Shown here in pieces: positions 17,538-26,511 of a DNA stretch of 64,000 nt; the first letter of the stretch is position 1, and every line of letters begins with the position of its first letter. Location of the stretch: positions 68,206-132,205 of the forward strand of contig CAZGVE010000003.1 of assembly GCA_964528845.1 (NCBI GenBank), in the 5' to 3' direction. The DNA is from FEN-1191 sp964528845. GTDB taxonomy: Bacteria; Pseudomonadota; Gammaproteobacteria; Steroidobacterales; Steroidobacteraceae. Both the position numbers and the translations under genes were made by a program. The notes under the pieces were generated by a model that saw only the letters and a program-made list of their open reading frames with translations, was not told the DNA's origin and ran no database searches.

Positions 17538-18673
17538 TGCGCCCCATGCAGCGTGGCCCCCTGCAGCGTGCCGCGCAGGCCGGCCTGACGATGATCGAGC
17601 TGCTGATCGCGGTCTCGCTGTCGATCATCGTGATCGGCGCCTCGCTCGCGCTGTTCACTGCCAATCGCAACACGGCCTCGAGCAGCGTGGCGGTGTCCGC
17701 GGTGTCCGACAATGGCCGCATCGCGCTCGGCTTCATCAGCGAGGCGGTGCGCAGCGGCGGCTACATGGCCTGCAATGCGACCAACGATCTGCGCCAGATC
17801 GCTGCTGGTACCACGCGCCAGCTGAGCATCCTGGTTCCGGGACCGACGCCGGTACAGCGCAACTATACTGCGGCCTTCGGGGGCTACGAGGCCGCGGGCT
17901 CGGCGCCGGCCGGCGTCGTGAACGTCGCCGCGACGCCGGTCGTCGCGGACCCGAACGCGAACGACTGGACCAATGCGGGCGGCTTGGACGCGCTGTTGGC
18001 GGGTCGGGTCACCAAGGGTACGGACGTGCTGGTCGTGCGCCAGTCCACGCCTCAAGCCATTCCCATCTATACGACCGGCCCCTATGCCACCGGTACCGGC
18101 CAGGTGAACATCCCGGTCAACAATGTCGGCACGCTCGTGGCCGGGCAGTACGCCGTGATCTCCGACTGCATCGTCTCGACCGCGTTCCAGGTCGGCGCCG
18201 CCGCCGGCGGCATCGTTTCCACCGCCGCTCCGCTCAACCTTTTTGCCGGCGACCTGAACTGGAACTACGACCTGACCAATACGATCACGCCGGTCGACAT
18301 GCAGATCTATTTCGTCGGACCCGGTCGCGACACCGATTCTTCGCTGTGGCAGTTCGATGAGACCACTGGGCTGTTCCAGGAACTCGTTCCGGACGTCGAG
18401 AACATGCAGGTGCTCTATGGCGTGGCCCCGGTGACGCCCAATCAGGTCACGCAGTACGTGACCGCGAACCTGGTCGCTGACTTCAACCAGGTCGTCGCGG
18501 TGAAGGTCGCGCTGCTGGTCGCGAGCCCGCCGGGGCAGCCGGCGGTGACGCTGCCGACTGTCGCCACGGTGCAACCGTTCTCGCTGCTCGACACGACGAT
18601 CAATCCGCCACTCGATACACGGCTGCGCAAGGTTCTGAACACGACCATCGCGGTGCGCAATGCGGCACTCTAG
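17537..18673 (+). CDS. pilW: Minor pilin PilW
   Basis: 378 residues from ATG 17537, overlapping the pilV stop by one base; an upstream GTG at 17447 would only extend into pilV. The leader RGPLQRAAQAG ends in the cleavage site G|LTMIE, with Leu instead of Phe at +1 but Glu at +5. A large C-terminal domain of about 330 residues is typical of PilW. It couples the PilV-FimU side of the tip complex to PilX-PilY1. The 3' end overlaps the region in which pilX starts. Confidence 0.9.
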   Translation: MRPMQRGPLQRAAQAGLTMIELLIAVSLSIIVIGASLALFTANRNTASSSVAVSAVSDNGRIALGFISEAVRSGGYMACNATNDLRQIAAGTTRQLSILVPGPTPVQRNYTAAFGGYEAAGSAPAGVVNVAATPVVADPNANDWTNAGGLDALLAGRVTKGTDVLVVRQSTPQAIPIYTTGPYATGTGQVNIPVNNVGTLVAGQYAVISDCIVSTAFQVGAAAGGIVSTAAPLNLFAGDLNWNYDLTNTITPVDMQIYFVGPGRDTDSSLWQFDETTGLFQELVPDVENMQVLYGVAPVTPNQVTQYVTANLVADFNQVVAVKVALLVASPPGQPAVTLPTVATVQPFSLLDTTINPPLDTRLRKVLNTTIAVRNAAL

Positions 18674-18683
18674 GAGCATCAGG

Positions 18684-19241
18684 TTGCGAGACGGCATCGG
18701 CGGCGCCCCGCACCGCGAGCGCGGCATCGTAATGTTCATGGCGCTGATCCTGCTGATGATCCTGACGCTGCTCGGCGTTGCGCTCGCGCGCACGCAGACC
18801 GTCGAGGAGCGCCTCGCGCAGAACGACAACAATCACCAGCTCGCGCTGCAGACCGCCGAGGCGGCGCTGACGGCTGCGTTCGACGATGACGTCGATGGGC
18901 TCTATACCAATTTCAGCGGCGCGGCCGCCGGCCTCGCCACGTTGTTCCAGGAGCTGAATACGGCGCCCGGCACGACGCTCGGCTACAACTCGACCTGGAC
19001 CACGCCGGGCGTGAACACGATCATCTACAACGGCGCCCCGCTTGCCTCGGCGCCGGCCGCGGCGAACCCGCAGTTCGTGATCGAGAACATGGCGGGAGTA
19101 GTGCCTCCCGGCTGCAACAGCGCCAACGCTGGAAATTACGGTGCACAGACGGTCTACGTGCACCGCATCACCGCTCATGCCGCCGGAGGCGATGGCACTG
19201 CCAGCGCCACCGTGCAGACCCTTCATATCGGAGGTTGCTGA
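18684..19241 (+). CDS. pilX: Minor pilin PilX
   Basis: 185 residues if translation starts at TTG 18684, which has AGGAG seven bases upstream; the in-frame ATG at 18660 lies inside pilW and has no such site. The basic N-terminus ends G|IVMFM, so the mature protein lacks Glu at +5, as is usual for PilX and the related GspK tip proteins. The segment LAQNDNNHQLALQTAEAAL is the conserved PilX-type helix end. PilX, PilV and PilW prime pilus assembly and carry PilY1 at the tip. The gene is followed within 2 bp by pilY1. Confidence 0.88.
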   Translation: MRDGIGGAPHRERGIVMFMALILLMILTLLGVALARTQTVEERLAQNDNNHQLALQTAEAALTAAFDDDVDGLYTNFSGAAAGLATLFQELNTAPGTTLGYNSTWTTPGVNTIIYNGAPLASAPAAANPQFVIENMAGVVPPGCNSANAGNYGAQTVYVHRITAHAAGGDGTASATVQTLHIGGC

Positions 19242-19243
19242 TC

Positions 19244-22200
19244 ATGCGTTCCACCCGTACCCGCAATATCCTCGCGCGCGCGCTCGCGCCGCTGGCAGCG
19301 CTCGTCTACTTCGCCGCCTCCGGCGTGGCCCTCGCGGCCTCCGCACCGGTCATCGCGGTCGCACAGTATCCGCTGACGATCGTGCTCCCGGCCCACCCGC
19401 AGGTGCTGCTGGCGGTCGGCAATTCGCAGTCGATGGACGGTGACCTGAGCGGCGCGATCCTGACCGGCGCGGGAGGCCTCGGGGCCGCCTACGCGGGGCT
19501 CAATGCCAGCAGCTCGCCGCTCAACTACACGGTCCCGGTAGGCTTCACGGCGCCGGTCACCGGCACGACTGCCGGCAATTCCGCTCCCTATACGGTTACG
19601 GTCGGCGGTACCCAGTACGACAATTCCGCGAGCCGGTTGAATGTTGCGAAGGCGGGTGTGTCCTCGATCCTGGCCAATTTCCTGTCGGACGCGGATTTTG
19701 GGCTGATCAGCTACCAGACCAGCGGCAACAACGCCGAGGCGACCTGGGTCTACTACATGAGCCCGCCCGGCGGCTTCACGTTCACGAACCTGCCGCTGGC
19801 CGCCGGCCGCTATGTGGCCAACCCCTGTTTCGGCATCGCGCTGACCAATGCGACCCCGGTGAACACCGCGTGCAAGACGCTCAGCACGCGCTATCCGCTC
19901 ATCAACGCGTTCGCGGACATGGCGATCTCGGCCAATAGTGACGATCCGGCGATCAGCGACGTGCTGTACTGGTGTCCGGGCTGCGGTTCGCCGGTATTCG
20001 TGCAATACAACGGACCCTCGCCGGTCAATCCGTTCACGAGCTTCACGCTGGCCCAGTACAACAGCTACTCGGTGGCCGAGTGCTATAACACCACGCTCCC
20101 GAACATCGGCGGCGGCATCTGCGAGACGCCGACCAATGCCGGATTCGTACCCTATTCGACCGAGGTCATGAACGTCGCGCGCGGCTTCGGCTTCTACACG
20201 ACCGGCGAGACCTCGACTCCGGCCAACGCGACGAGCTGGCCGCCGCTGGTGCCGATGACCTCTGCGGGCGCCACGCCAACCACGGCCAGCGTCAGTGCGG
20301 CCATCAGCACCTTCACGCCGTACCTGGCGCCGGAAACGAATCTGACGAACACGGCCGAGCTGAAGGCGCAGGCGACCCAGTCGCCGATTGCCGGCCTGCT
20401 GAAGGCCTCGCAGAATTATTACACCGCGAAGAATCCGCCATCGTCGAACGGCTGCGCGGCCAACCGCTACGTCGTGCTGGTCACGGACGGCCTGCCGACC
20501 ATGGACCTCTCGGGCCGGGCCTGGCCGCCGCTCGGCAGCGCGGCCGCCGCAGGCTATGGCGAGACCGCGACCTTCAACGCCGACGGATCGCTCGGCTCGA
20601 CGAACGATCAGGCGCTCACCGACACGATCAGCCAGCTCGGGGTGCTCAAGGCCGCGGGCATCAAGACCTATATCATCGCACTCGGCGCGGGCGTCGATCC
20701 GACCACGATCGCCGGCTCCACGATGACCGCGATGGCGATCGCCGGTGGCACCAGCGCGTATTTCTCGGCGCAGGATGTCGCGACGCTCGATGCCGACATG
20801 GCGGTGATCCTGGCCAAGATCCTGGCGGAGACGGCCGCCACTTCGGCCGCCTCGGTGAACTCGACCGGCATCAATACCAAGTCGGTCGCGTACCAGGGCA
20901 AGTTCACGACCTCCGATACGAACCAGGACTGGACCGGCGACATGCTCGCCTTCCCGATCAACGCGAGTACCGGCGCGATCAATACCAACCTGTCTGCATC
21001 GCTCTGGTCCGCGGAGACCCAGCTCGACCTGCAAGGCTGGGATCTCGGACGCAAGATCGCAACCTGGGATCCGGTGGCTGGCGCAGGTATACCGTTCCGC
21101 TGGAATCCAAACGTAACGGCGGTAAACGGGATCGCGAGTTCGACCGCGCTGGGCCAGGCGCTGCAAACCTTCGCGCCCGATACCAACGGCCAGGATTCGC
21201 TGCAGTTCCTGCGTGGCAACAACTCGCTCGAGCTGCGCAATGGCGGTAAGTTCCGCAATCGCACCCATAAGCTCGGCGACATCGTCGACAGCGCGCCGCT
21301 GTATATCGCCGGACCCGCCGGTCCGTGGCAGCAAACCGGCTACATCGGTTTCCAAGGCAGCTATGCCAATCGCGAACCGATGGTCTACGTCGGCGCGAAC
21401 GACGGCATGTTGCATGCCTTCGATGCGGCGACGGGCATCGAGAAGTTTGCCTACATACCGCGTGGCGTGTATGGCAACCTCGAGCAGCTCGTGAACCCGT
21501 ACTACAACTCGGTGCATCACTTCTACGTCGATGGCTCGCCGATGGGCGCCGACGTTCAGTTCGCCTCCGACCAGAGCTGGCACACGCTGCTGATCGGCGG
21601 AGAGGCTGCGGGCGGCAACTCGATCTATGCGCTCGACGTGACCGACCCGTCCACTCTCAACACGGAAGTCGCGCTGTCGCAGGCCGTACTGTGGGACTTC
21701 ACCGACGGGAACATGGGCCTGACCTACAGCACGCCGGTGGCGGTGAGCACCGCTGCGGGGTTCGCGATCGTGTTCGGTAATGGCTACGACAGTCCGAGCA
21801 GCAAGCCATTCCTGTATGCGCTGAACCCGCAGAGCGGGGCGATCATGGCGAAGATCGACCTGTGCGGCGCGGTGCCGAGCGCCTGCAACCTGTCGGCGGC
21901 CAACGGGCTCTCGAACGTCGCGGCCATGAACTCCAGCGGCCTGCTGTCGCGGCCGTCCAACGTGATCTACGCGGGTGACCTGCAGGGCAACCTGTGGCGC
22001 GTGGATATCTCGAATTCGAATCCCGCCAACTGGACCGTCAGCGTACTGTTCCAGGCGCGTGATTCGGCGGGCAACCCGCAGCCGATCACGGTGCAGCCTG
22101 CCTTGAGCCTCAATCCGCTGGTACCGTCGTTGAAGGGATCGATGGTCTACTTCGGGACCGGGGAGTTCCTGTCCGTCGCGGACCTGAGCAATGCCCAGAC

Positions 22201-22822
22201 GCAGACGGTCTACGGAATCTATGACTCCGGTACGCCGCCGGTAAGCCCGCTGACGCGCGCGCAGCTGACGCAGCAGACCATGAGCAGCGTCGCGGTGACG
22301 ACCACCGCTGGTTACTCGACCGCGATACGGCTGCTGTCGGGCAACCCGGTCATCCTGCCGGCCACCAAAGGCTGGTTCGTGGACCTCTCACTGGTTGCCG
22401 GTGAGCGCGTGGTGACCGATCCGTCGCTGTTCAATGGTACGCTGCAGCTGACCACGTACCAGCCCAATTCCAACCCCTGCGTCGCGGGTGGCCAGGCCTG
22501 GTACATGGTGTTCAACTACGCCACGGGTGGTGCCACGACCGTGGCGCAGTTCGACTGGAATGGGAACTCCTCGGTGACCAGCGCCGACCTGTACATGGGC
22601 AATACCGTCGCGGGCGTCTCGCTCGGGACCGCTTATGCTGCGGCACCGAAGCTGATCACGGGCGCGGGCAGCGCGGTCGCCTACACGACCACCGGCGCCG
22701 GCGAGCAGACCACCGGACCCAACGCCGGGACCTGTACCGCGATACCCGGAACGACCAGCTGCATCCCGAGCTGGACCAACACCGACAGCAATGCCCATGG
22801 GGCATGGCAGGAGATACGATGA
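19244..22822 (+). CDS. pilY1: Type IV pilus tip adhesin/assembly factor PilY1
   Basis: 1192 residues from ATG 19244, with GGAGG nine bases upstream. A signal peptide (about 1-32) is followed by a von Willebrand A-like region and, from about residue 690, the PilC/PilY1 beta-propeller domain (VYVGANDGMLHAFDAATG and FGNGYDSPSSKPFLYALNP). The metal site that is normally D-x-S-x-S is changed to VGNSQSMDG, so the first Asp is Gly. A further Asp/Asn-rich loop, FDWNGNSSVTSADL, near residue 1110 could bind calcium. PilY1 caps the pilus, counters retraction and mediates adhesion and surface sensing. It lies fifth in the minor-pilin operon. Confidence 0.92.
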   Translation: MRSTRTRNILARALAPLAALVYFAASGVALAASAPVIAVAQYPLTIVLPAHPQVLLAVGNSQSMDGDLSGAILTGAGGLGAAYAGLNASSSPLNYTVPVGFTAPVTGTTAGNSAPYTVTVGGTQYDNSASRLNVAKAGVSSILANFLSDADFGLISYQTSGNNAEATWVYYMSPPGGFTFTNLPLAAGRYVANPCFGIALTNATPVNTACKTLSTRYPLINAFADMAISANSDDPAISDVLYWCPGCGSPVFVQYNGPSPVNPFTSFTLAQYNSYSVAECYNTTLPNIGGGICETPTNAGFVPYSTEVMNVARGFGFYTTGETSTPANATSWPPLVPMTSAGATPTTASVSAAISTFTPYLAPETNLTNTAELKAQATQSPIAGLLKASQNYYTAKNPPSSNGCAANRYVVLVTDGLPTMDLSGRAWPPLGSAAAAGYGETATFNADGSLGSTNDQALTDTISQLGVLKAAGIKTYIIALGAGVDPTTIAGSTMTAMAIAGGTSAYFSAQDVATLDADMAVILAKILAETAATSAASVNSTGINTKSVAYQGKFTTSDTNQDWTGDMLAFPINASTGAINTNLSASLWSAETQLDLQGWDLGRKIATWDPVAGAGIPFRWNPNVTAVNGIASSTALGQALQTFAPDTNGQDSLQFLRGNNSLELRNGGKFRNRTHKLGDIVDSAPLYIAGPAGPWQQTGYIGFQGSYANREPMVYVGANDGMLHAFDAATGIEKFAYIPRGVYGNLEQLVNPYYNSVHHFYVDGSPMGADVQFASDQSWHTLLIGGEAAGGNSIYALDVTDPSTLNTEVALSQAVLWDFTDGNMGLTYSTPVAVSTAAGFAIVFGNGYDSPSSKPFLYALNPQSGAIMAKIDLCGAVPSACNLSAANGLSNVAAMNSSGLLSRPSNVIYAGDLQGNLWRVDISNSNPANWTVSVLFQARDSAGNPQPITVQPALSLNPLVPSLKGSMVYFGTGEFLSVADLSNAQTQTVYGIYDSGTPPVSPLTRAQLTQQTMSSVAVTTTAGYSTAIRLLSGNPVILPATKGWFVDLSLVAGERVVTDPSLFNGTLQLTTYQPNSNPCVAGGQAWYMVFNYATGGATTVAQFDWNGNSSVTSADLYMGNTVAGVSLGTAYAAAPKLITGAGSAVAYTTTGAGEQTTGPNAGTCTAIPGTTSCIPSWTNTDSNAHGAWQEIR

Positions 22823-23163
22823 TGCGCAATATGCATGCACTCAGGAATGCCGGGCTTGCGCTCGCGCTGATCGGATCCGCAGCCCTCACCGGCGCGCTGC
22901 TCGCCGGGCCAGCCTCTGCCAGCACGATCCGCCAGGCCCAGGTGGTCGGACACGTGACCGCGATCGCCGGCAACGCGGCGATCAGCGTCGACGGACGCCA
23001 GTACCTGATCGGTGCCGGCACGCTGGCCTACCAGAGCGTCGGCGCCATCCACATCGGCGACATGGTCTCGCTGGTGTTCGACGGGCCGCCGAGCTCTTCG
23101 GCCTCGCATGTGGTGCTGATCCAGGCGCTGCCCGGCGGACAGGCTGCCTCCAGTGGCCAGTAG
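22819..23163 (+). CDS. Small secreted protein in the pilY2 position
   Basis: 114 residues from ATG 22819, which overlaps the pilY1 stop by 4 bp and has AGGAG upstream; ATG 22804 or 22822 are alternatives. A signal peptide of about 36 residues ends around ASASTIRQ. The mature part of some 75 residues looks all-beta (VVGHVTAIAGNAAISVDGRQY). It occupies exactly the place of Pseudomonas pilY2, between pilY1 and pilE, and has nearly the same length. I assign no symbol because I recognise the position rather than the sequence. Its function in pilus biogenesis is unknown. Confidence 0.75.
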   Translation: MMRNMHALRNAGLALALIGSAALTGALLAGPASASTIRQAQVVGHVTAIAGNAAISVDGRQYLIGAGTLAYQSVGAIHIGDMVSLVFDGPPSSSASHVVLIQALPGGQAASSGQ

Positions 23164-23623
23164 CGCGCCCTTAAGGTTGCGCCGGGGCCGAGGGCGGCGC
23201 TCGGGCGGCTTCACGCTGGTGGAGATGATGGTCACGGTCGCGATCGTCGGCATCCTGGCCTCGATCGCGTGGCCGTCGTACCAGCAGTCCGTGATGCAGG
23301 GCCGGCGTACCGACGCGATCCAGTCGATCACGTACTATCGGCAGGCGCTCGAGCGCTGCTATTCGCAGAATTTCACGTACCTGAATGCCGCGGCGACGCC
23401 GTGCCCGGCGGCGACCGGCGCCAATGTTGCCTCGACCAACGGCTACTACGCGATCAGTTTCCCGACATTGAATGCGACCCAGTACACGATCCAGGCCGCT
23501 CCGCAGGGTACGCAGGTGAACGACAAGCAGTGCCAGGTCATGACCGTGAACCAGAGTGGACAGACCGCGGCCACGGATGCAGGTGGCGCCAACACCACGA
23601 TAGCCTGCTGGGGCACGAACTAG
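23153..23623 (+). CDS. pilE: Minor pilin PilE
   Basis: 156 residues. The leader is very basic (RLRRGRGRRSGG) and ends in G|FTLVE with Glu5, followed by the hydrophobic helix MMVTVAIVGILASIAW. The globular domain has cysteines at about 79, 93, 133 and 152 that could form a disulfide-bonded loop. PilE-type minor pilins are the last gene of the Pseudomonas-like fimU-pilVWXY1Y2E operon, as here. The start is uncertain: GTG 23153 overlaps the preceding gene, while TTG 23177 would give a 10-residue shorter leader closer to usual lengths. Confidence 0.85.
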   Translation: MASSAPLRLRRGRGRRSGGFTLVEMMVTVAIVGILASIAWPSYQQSVMQGRRTDAIQSITYYRQALERCYSQNFTYLNAAATPCPAATGANVASTNGYYAISFPTLNATQYTIQAAPQGTQVNDKQCQVMTVNQSGQTAATDAGGANTTIACWGTN

Positions 23624-23641
23624 CGTCTGGTTTATGATCGC

Positions 23642-23664
23642 GCCCGGGTAGCCGACTCCCGGGC
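23642..23664. repeat. Inverted repeat directly before the aroK start
   Basis: GCCCGGG and CCCGGGC form a perfect 7-bp stem with a 9-base loop that ends one base before the aroK ATG. There is no following T-run. It could fold in the mRNA and limit aroK translation, or act as a weak terminator for the minor-pilin transcript. Confidence 0.4.
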
Positions 23665-23665
23665 C

Positions 23666-24196
23666 ATGGTGACGCAGCAGAACATCTTCCTGATCGGACC
23701 GATGGGCTCCGGCAAGACCGCGGTCGGCCGCCATCTCGCCCGGCTGCTGGACCGGCCGTTCATCGACAGCGACCACGAGATCGAGCTGCGCACCGGCGCG
23801 GACATCCCGCTGATCTTCGAGCGCGAGGGCGAAGCCGGTTTCCGGGCGCGCGAGCGCGAGATCATCGCGGAGCTCACGGCACGCGACGGGATCGTGCTCG
23901 CGACCGGCGGCGGCGCGATCCTGAACGCCGACAGCCGCCACGATCTGGCGAGCCGCGGCTGGGTCGTCTATCTCGAGACCTCGGTGGCGCAGCAGGCCGA
24001 GCGCGCCGGGCGAACCAGGCACCGGCCGCTGCTGGCCGGGCGTGTCCCGGAAGAGCGGCTGGCGGAGCTGATGCAGCAGCGCGAGCCGTTGTACCGCGAG
24101 ATCGCGGACATGGTCACCTCGACCGACCGGCGCCGGGTGAATGCGGTCGCCGAGCTGATCCTGCAGGAATTCCGCGCCCGCGTTGCCCCGCCTTGA
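23666..24196 (+). CDS. aroK: Shikimate kinase
   Basis: 176 residues, the usual length. It phosphorylates shikimate at the 3-hydroxyl, the fifth step of the common aromatic pathway. The P-loop GPMGSGKTAVG is at about residues 11-21, the shikimate-binding Asp is in IDSDHEIE, and the GGGA loop is at about 80. The ATG at 23666 has no visible Shine-Dalgarno sequence and lies directly behind a hairpin; GTG 23669 is a second candidate. Together with aroB it supplies chorismate for, among others, the trp operon at 43.8 kb. Confidence 0.95.
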   Translation: MVTQQNIFLIGPMGSGKTAVGRHLARLLDRPFIDSDHEIELRTGADIPLIFEREGEAGFRAREREIIAELTARDGIVLATGGGAILNADSRHDLASRGWVVYLETSVAQQAERAGRTRHRPLLAGRVPEERLAELMQQREPLYREIADMVTSTDRRRVNAVAELILQEFRARVAPP

Positions 24197-24265
24197 GCCT
24201 GCACGCAGCCGGCCCTGAGCGGCGCGCAAAGCCACGTATACTGCCGCTTCCGACGGTATCCAAAA

Positions 24266-25342
24266 ATGCAGACATTGCATGTCAGCCTGGGCGAGCGTTC
24301 GTACCCGATCCTGATCGGGGACGGGCTGCTGCACGAACCCGCTCTGCTCGCCGGGCAGATTGCAGGGCGCGACGTACTTCTGGTCAGCAATACCGTGGTG
24401 GCGCCGCTGTACGCACCGCGGCTCAAGGAGGCGCTGACCGGGCGTCGCATCGTCGAAGTCGTACTGGCCGATGGCGAGCAGCACAAGACGCTCGCGACCG
24501 CCGCACGCGTGTTCGACACGCTGATCGCGAATCGCTGCGGCCGCGATGTCACCGTGGTCGCGCTCGGCGGCGGTGTGGTCGGAGACCTGGCCGGCTTCGC
24601 GGCCGCGTGCTATCAGCGCGGCGTCGCGCTGGTGCAGGTGCCTACGACACTGCTGGCACAGGTCGACTCCTCGGTCGGCGGCAAGACGGCGGTCAATCAC
24701 CCGGGCGGCAAGAACATGATCGGCGCGTTCCACCAGCCGCGCGCCGTGATCGCCGATACCGCGGTGCTCGCGAGCCTGCCGCCGCGCGAGCTGCGCGCCG
24801 GGTTGGCCGAGGTGATCAAGTACGGCTTGATATGGGACGAGGCGTTCTTCGACTGGATCGAGGCACACCTCGACGCGCTGCTGGCGCGCGACGCCCCCGC
24901 ACTGGGCCACGCGATCCATCGCTCGTGCGCGATCAAGGCCGAGATCGTGAGCCGCGACGAGCGCGAGCAGGGCGAGCGCGCATTCCTGAATCTCGGGCAC
25001 ACCTTCGGCCATGCGATCGAGGCGGCGACCGGCTACACCGCGTGGCTGCATGGTGAGGCCGTCGGCACCGGACTGCTGATCGCGGCGGATCTTTCGGCCA
25101 GGCTCGGCATGCTCGATCAGCGCGTGGTCGGGCGGCTGCATGCGCTGCTGCAGCGCGCCGGGCTCCCGGTCGCCGCGCCAAGGATCGGTGCCGCGCGCGC
25201 ACTGGATTACATGCGGCTCGACAAGAAGGTCCAGTCCGGCCGGGTGCGTCTGGTGCTGCTCTCAGGTCTGGGCCGCAGCCTCGTCACCGGTGAGTATCCG
25301 GATGGCGCACTCGACGCGACGCTCGCGGCGCATTTCGGATGA
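24266..25342 (+). CDS. aroB: 3-Dehydroquinate synthase
   Basis: 358 residues, full length. This NAD- and zinc-dependent enzyme converts DAHP to 3-dehydroquinate, the second step of the shikimate pathway. The NAD-binding GGGVVGDLAGFAAA is near residues 99-112 and VPTTLLAQVDSSVGGKT near 126-142. Metal ligands are the Glu in LAEVIKYG, the His in LGHTFGHAIE and the His in WLHGEAVGTG. aroK-aroB is a conserved pair. The stop overlaps the dgt start by 4 bp. Confidence 0.96.
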   Translation: MQTLHVSLGERSYPILIGDGLLHEPALLAGQIAGRDVLLVSNTVVAPLYAPRLKEALTGRRIVEVVLADGEQHKTLATAARVFDTLIANRCGRDVTVVALGGGVVGDLAGFAAACYQRGVALVQVPTTLLAQVDSSVGGKTAVNHPGGKNMIGAFHQPRAVIADTAVLASLPPRELRAGLAEVIKYGLIWDEAFFDWIEAHLDALLARDAPALGHAIHRSCAIKAEIVSRDEREQGERAFLNLGHTFGHAIEAATGYTAWLHGEAVGTGLLIAADLSARLGMLDQRVVGRLHALLQRAGLPVAAPRIGAARALDYMRLDKKVQSGRVRLVLLSGLGRSLVTGEYPDGALDATLAAHFG

Positions 25343-26502
25343 GCGCGCTGACACCCGCGTTGGCACCCTACGCCGCGGACGAGCGCCGCTCGCGCGGCCG
25401 GCGCCATGCCGAGCCGCCGCCGCAATACCGCTCGGAGTACCAGCGCGACCGCGACCGGATCATCCACTCCGGCGCGTTTCGCCGTCTGGCCTACAAGACC
25501 CAGGTGTTCGTCAACCACGAGGGCGACCTGTACCGCACGCGGGTGACGCACTCCATCGAAGTCGCGCAGATCGGCCGATCGATCGCGAATGCACTGGCGC
25601 TCAACGAAACGCTGACCGAGGCGATCGCGCTCGCGCACGATCTCGGTCATACGCCGTTCGGACACGCGGGACAGGATGCACTCAATGAATGCCTGCTCGA
25701 TCACGGTGGGTTCGAACACAATCTGCAGTCACTGCGCACCGTGGATGAGCTCGAGGAACGCTATGCCGCATTCCCCGGTCTGAACCTGACCTTCGAATGC
25801 CGCGAGGGCATCCTCAAGCACTGCTCGCCGGCCAGGGCACGTGAGCTGGGTGAGCTGGGCGAGCGCTTTCTGGCGCGGCGCCAGCCTGGCCTCGAGGCAC
25901 AGCTCGCGAATCTCGCCGATGAGATCGCGTACAACAACCACGACATCGACGATGGCATCCGGGCAGGATTGATCAGTCTCGAGGATGCGGCCGAGGTGCC
26001 TCTGGTACGGCGCCAGTTCGAACAGGTGCTGCAGCTTTACCCGCAGCTGCAGGGTCGCCGGCGCGTGCACGAGACCGTGCGGCGCATCGTCAACGAGGTC
26101 GTCGTCGATGTGATCGAATCGAGCGTTGCGCGGATCGAGGCCTCCGGGGTCGCAGATATCGAGCAGGTCCGGAGCCGTGACCGCCCGCTGATCGGCATGA
26201 GCGAAGCCATGCAGGCGCAGCATCTGGAACTCAAGCGTTTCCTGCTCGAGCACGTCTACCGGCACCAGCGCGTGCTGCGTATGACGATGAAGGCGCGGCG
26301 CGTCGTCCAGCAGCTGTTCGAGGCGCTGGCCGGCGATATCCGGCTGCTGCCCGCGGAATACCGCGAAGCGGCGGAGCGCGCCGCGCAGCGCGGCGGCGAG
26401 ACCGGGCGTCTGCGCATCGTGGCGGACTACATCGCCGGCATGACCGACCGGTATGCGATCCTCGAGCATCAGCGCCTGTTCGACCCCGCCGAGCGTACCT
26501 GA
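25339..26502 (+). CDS. dgt: dGTPase-like deoxynucleoside triphosphate triphosphohydrolase
   Basis: 387 residues. This is an HD-domain phosphohydrolase that cleaves dNTPs to the deoxynucleoside and triphosphate. The metal-binding residues are visible as the His in RVTHSIEV, the HD pair in AHDLGHTPFGHAG and a later Asp in NLADEIAYNNHDID. The N-terminal YQRDRDRIIHSGAFRRL is the family signature. The length fits the shorter type-2 dGTPase-like subfamily rather than the E. coli Dgt of about 505 residues. It is translationally coupled to aroB by ATGA and 9 bp from pyrF. Confidence 0.92.
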   Translation: MSALTPALAPYAADERRSRGRRHAEPPPQYRSEYQRDRDRIIHSGAFRRLAYKTQVFVNHEGDLYRTRVTHSIEVAQIGRSIANALALNETLTEAIALAHDLGHTPFGHAGQDALNECLLDHGGFEHNLQSLRTVDELEERYAAFPGLNLTFECREGILKHCSPARARELGELGERFLARRQPGLEAQLANLADEIAYNNHDIDDGIRAGLISLEDAAEVPLVRRQFEQVLQLYPQLQGRRRVHETVRRIVNEVVVDVIESSVARIEASGVADIEQVRSRDRPLIGMSEAMQAQHLELKRFLLEHVYRHQRVLRMTMKARRVVQQLFEALAGDIRLLPAEYREAAERAAQRGGETGRLRIVADYIAGMTDRYAILEHQRLFDPAERT

Positions 26503-26511
26503 GGAATGCCG

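Noticed and set aside
19223..21583. 786-codon open frame on the minus strand opposite pilY1
   Set aside because: Composition is dominated by Arg, His and Gly, as expected for antisense of a GC-rich gene; no domain, no ribosome binding site, and PilY1 on the other strand is unambiguous.
23171..25141. 656-codon minus-strand frame opposite pilE, aroK and aroB
   Set aside because: Spans three well-identified genes on the other strand and has no family features.
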